DNA of 64,000 nucleotides from an uncultured Alphaproteobacteria bacterium (GTDB taxonomy: Bacteria > Pseudomonadota > Alphaproteobacteria > Rs-D84). The stretch is from NCBI GenBank assembly GCA_944389465.1, contig CALXML010000005.1, positions 19,894-83,893 of the forward strand. Reading direction: 5' to 3'. A program made the position numbers and the translations under genes. Numbering within the stretch: the first letter of the stretch is position 1; the number at the start of each line of letters is the position of its first letter. Of the stretch, positions 62,762-64,000 are shown one piece after another. Below the pieces are notes generated by a model that saw only the letters and a list, made by a program, of their open reading frames with translations, was not told the DNA's origin and searched no databases.

Positions 62762-63097
62762 TTAAGCAGCGCGTGCAATTTTTTCAGATTGCGTATTGTC
62801 GGCGGCATCCATAATTTTTTTTGCCTCGGTAAAAACCATTTCTTTTACACGCAGTGCCAAAGCCTTGGTTTCCAGTGATTCTGCGGCAACGTCAAAATTG
62901 TCAGTGCGAATTTGCAGTGATACATATGCCCCAACCAAGGAAGGACGTGGTAAATCCTCTATGGCACGTGGCGCATTGTTGTGACCAATTTGTAATTCGT
63001 CAGCCAATGAAATGATTTGTCTGTCTTCGTTAACCCAAACGGTTGTTGTTAAAACTTGGTTCAGGGCAATCATAATTTCTTTAATAGATTTTGACAT
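62762..63097 (-). CDS. Hypothetical helical protein
   Basis: 111 residues from ATG 63097 behind a strong AAAGGAGGG site; a longer upstream frame is rejected. Starts MSKSIKEIMIALNQVLTTTV, then DLPRPSLVGAYVSLQIRTDN and a Lys/Ala-rich helix (AKKIMDAADNT). No membrane span or recognised domain. Its 380-base upstream gap also holds the mraZ control region. Cytosolic protein of unknown role. Confidence 0.7.
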   Translation of the reverse strand: MSKSIKEIMIALNQVLTTTVWVNEDRQIISLADELQIGHNNAPRAIEDLPRPSLVGAYVSLQIRTDNFDVAAESLETKALALRVKEMVFTEAKKIMDAADNTQSEKIARAA

Positions 63098-63358
63098 TGT
63101 GCGGTCCCTCCTTTCGGGTTTTTGGTGAAAAATCAATTATTTTTTGTATGTACACAGGTATTTACAAAAAACAGATTTAATTTTTCGGTTTGATTTTTGT
63201 TTTTGCCGGAAATCCGGAATTTTCGCGGAAATCTGGGGCTTTTAACTCTTTTCTCCTTGTCTATACAAACATCTTAGAACAAAAACGAATCGCAGGTCAA
63301 GCATAAAATGAAAATTTTTTAATTTTATTTAAAATTAATATGAATATATTTATAAAAC

Positions 63359-63420
63359 CATAAAATCCCATAAAATAATTATAAAATGTCATTGACAACC
63401 ATAAAATGGCGTGCTAAATT
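63359..63420 (+). promoter_or_regulatory. mraZ promoter and phased operator repeats
   Basis: TTGACA at 63392-63397, 17-base spacer, TAAATT at 63415-63420. Four copies of (C/T)ATAAAAT at 63359, 63369, 63380 and 63400 are spaced 10, 11 and 20 bases, so they face one side of the helix; the last overlaps the promoter spacer. MraZ in other bacteria represses its own operon by binding ~10-base-phased repeats, so this is probably its operator. The rest of 63098-63358 is AT-rich with a CCGGAAATCCGG palindrome and no gene. Confidence 0.6.
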
Positions 63421-63476
63421 TTCTGTGAAGCCAAGGAAGGAAACACGGGCGGATGCCCAAAACAAAGACCTGATAA

Positions 63477-63923
63477 ATGTCATTGTTTCTCTCATCTTAT
63501 GAAAATCGTTTGGATACCAAGGGGCGTATATCTGTTCCTGCTTCCTTTCGGGCTTCGGTCGCATCTGAAAAATTTCTGGGTGTTGTTTTATATCGTTCTT
63601 TTACCCATAATTGTATAGAGGGGCTGTCCATGTCCCGTATGGAACAGTTGGCGTCCGCCACTGATAAAATGGGTGTTTTTGACAGTGAATTGGATGATTT
63701 ATCTGCAATGTTATTTGCAGATGCACGTCCATTGGCATTTGATGTAACGGGGCGCATAATTATACCGGCCGATTTGCTGGCGCATGCTGGCATTACGGAT
63801 ACGGCTGTTTTTGTTGGCCGTGGGAACAGTTTTCAAATCTGGAATCCGGACGCATTCCGCGCCGCACAGGAACAGGCATTAAGCAACCTGCGTGCCGTCC
63901 GCCCGAATTTAACACTTTCATAA
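63477..63923 (+). CDS. mraZ: MraZ, repressor of the dcw cluster
   Basis: 148 residues. MraZ is a ring-forming AbrB-type DNA-binding protein heading the division and cell-wall cluster. Two repeats are visible: ENRLDTKGRISVPASFRA near residue 9 and FDVTGRIIIPADLLAHAGI near 88, each with the SpoVT-AbrB 'D..GRi.iP..lr' pattern. Start ATG 63477. Confidence 0.95.
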   Translation: MSLFLSSYENRLDTKGRISVPASFRASVASEKFLGVVLYRSFTHNCIEGLSMSRMEQLASATDKMGVFDSELDDLSAMLFADARPLAFDVTGRIIIPADLLAHAGITDTAVFVGRGNSFQIWNPDAFRAAQEQALSNLRAVRPNLTLS

Positions 63924-63959
63924 TATATCACAGAAACAGTAACAGAAAGTTCTGCGCAA

Positions 63960-64000
63960 ATGACCTCAACTGGCATGTCAGAATTTCTGCAGAACAAGAT
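63960..64000 (+). CDS. Start of a gene, cut by the window end (possibly rsmH)
   Basis: ATG 63960 opens 13 codons (MTSTGMSEFLQNK) to the window edge. Position after mraZ suggests rsmH, but the visible residues do not show the family's HVPVLL start; ATG 63975 is an alternative start. Confidence 0.35.
   Translation, partial: MTSTGMSEFLQNK

Noticed and set aside
1..64000. Alternative genetic code (TGA as Trp)
   Set aside because: TGA ends def exactly at the conserved def-fmt overlap and would be read through otherwise; core genes show no internal TGA.

Overview
The window reads as an alphaproteobacterial chromosome segment, moderately AT-rich and densely coded. Evidence for the lineage: a GapR/DUF2312 protein, an RNHCP zinc protein, a short ValRS without the C-terminal coiled-coil arm, a GyrA with an acidic insert, a VirB8/VirB9/VirB10-type secretion module, and dispersed CATTGCGAGC...GCAATCCAG palindromes like those known from Rickettsia-like and other host-associated alphaproteobacteria. 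TAA is the dominant stop; TGA (def) and TAG (comF, kef-type antiporter) are also used as stops, so the standard bacterial code applies. An uncultured, possibly host-associated member is an inference; the genus cannot be named from sequence alone.

Layout. 1-6.7 kb: 3' end of murG, a secreted OmpA-like protein, comF, a gene broken by one stop codon, valS and an acyl-ACP thioesterase. 6.7-7.9 kb: a small XRE regulator preceded by a structured, terminator-ended leader RNA, palindromic repeats, rpmH and two tiny genes. 8-11.8 kb: gyrA, a MerR regulator and a membrane coiled-coil protein. 11.9-12.5 kb: tRNA-Glu(CTC), tRNA-Gln(TTG) and a hairpin-rich repeat patch. 12.6-18.1 kb: an efflux operon marR-tolC-adaptor-RND in which the adaptor is very short and the RND pump lacks the proton-relay residues. 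18.2-19.8 kb: a HAD phosphatase, a small membrane protein, palindromes, and a second copy of the RNA leader plus a frameshifted XRE gene. 19.8-27.4 kb: rmuC, def-fmt, two tiny Cys-rich genes, truA, comEC, pyrG. 27.5-31.6 kb: three exported or outer-membrane proteins. 31.6-40.3 kb: RNHCP/gapR, pyk, a SPOR-tailed D,D-carboxypeptidase, recR, rsmA, a Kef-type antiporter, lspA, yidC. 40.3-46.3 kb: two unknown genes, then virB8-virB9-virB10 on the minus strand. 46.5-58.4 kb: tRNA-Trp, secE, nusG, rplK, rplA, rplJ, rplL, rpoB, rpoC. 58.5-64 kb: rpmF-plsX, an autotransporter, an unknown gene and mraZ with its operator, followed by the start of another gene.

Most genes are core information-processing or envelope functions. 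The most unusual items are the duplicated structured RNA whose stems co-vary between copies; the VirB9 with a SPOR tail and the VirB10 with an Ig-like domain and Cys-rich tail; the RND pump with all four proton-relay positions replaced; and duplicated 3' ends of two tRNA genes. Stable-RNA promoters in the window share a TTGCAA/TTGCAG -35 and TATAAT-like -10 at 16-17 bp.
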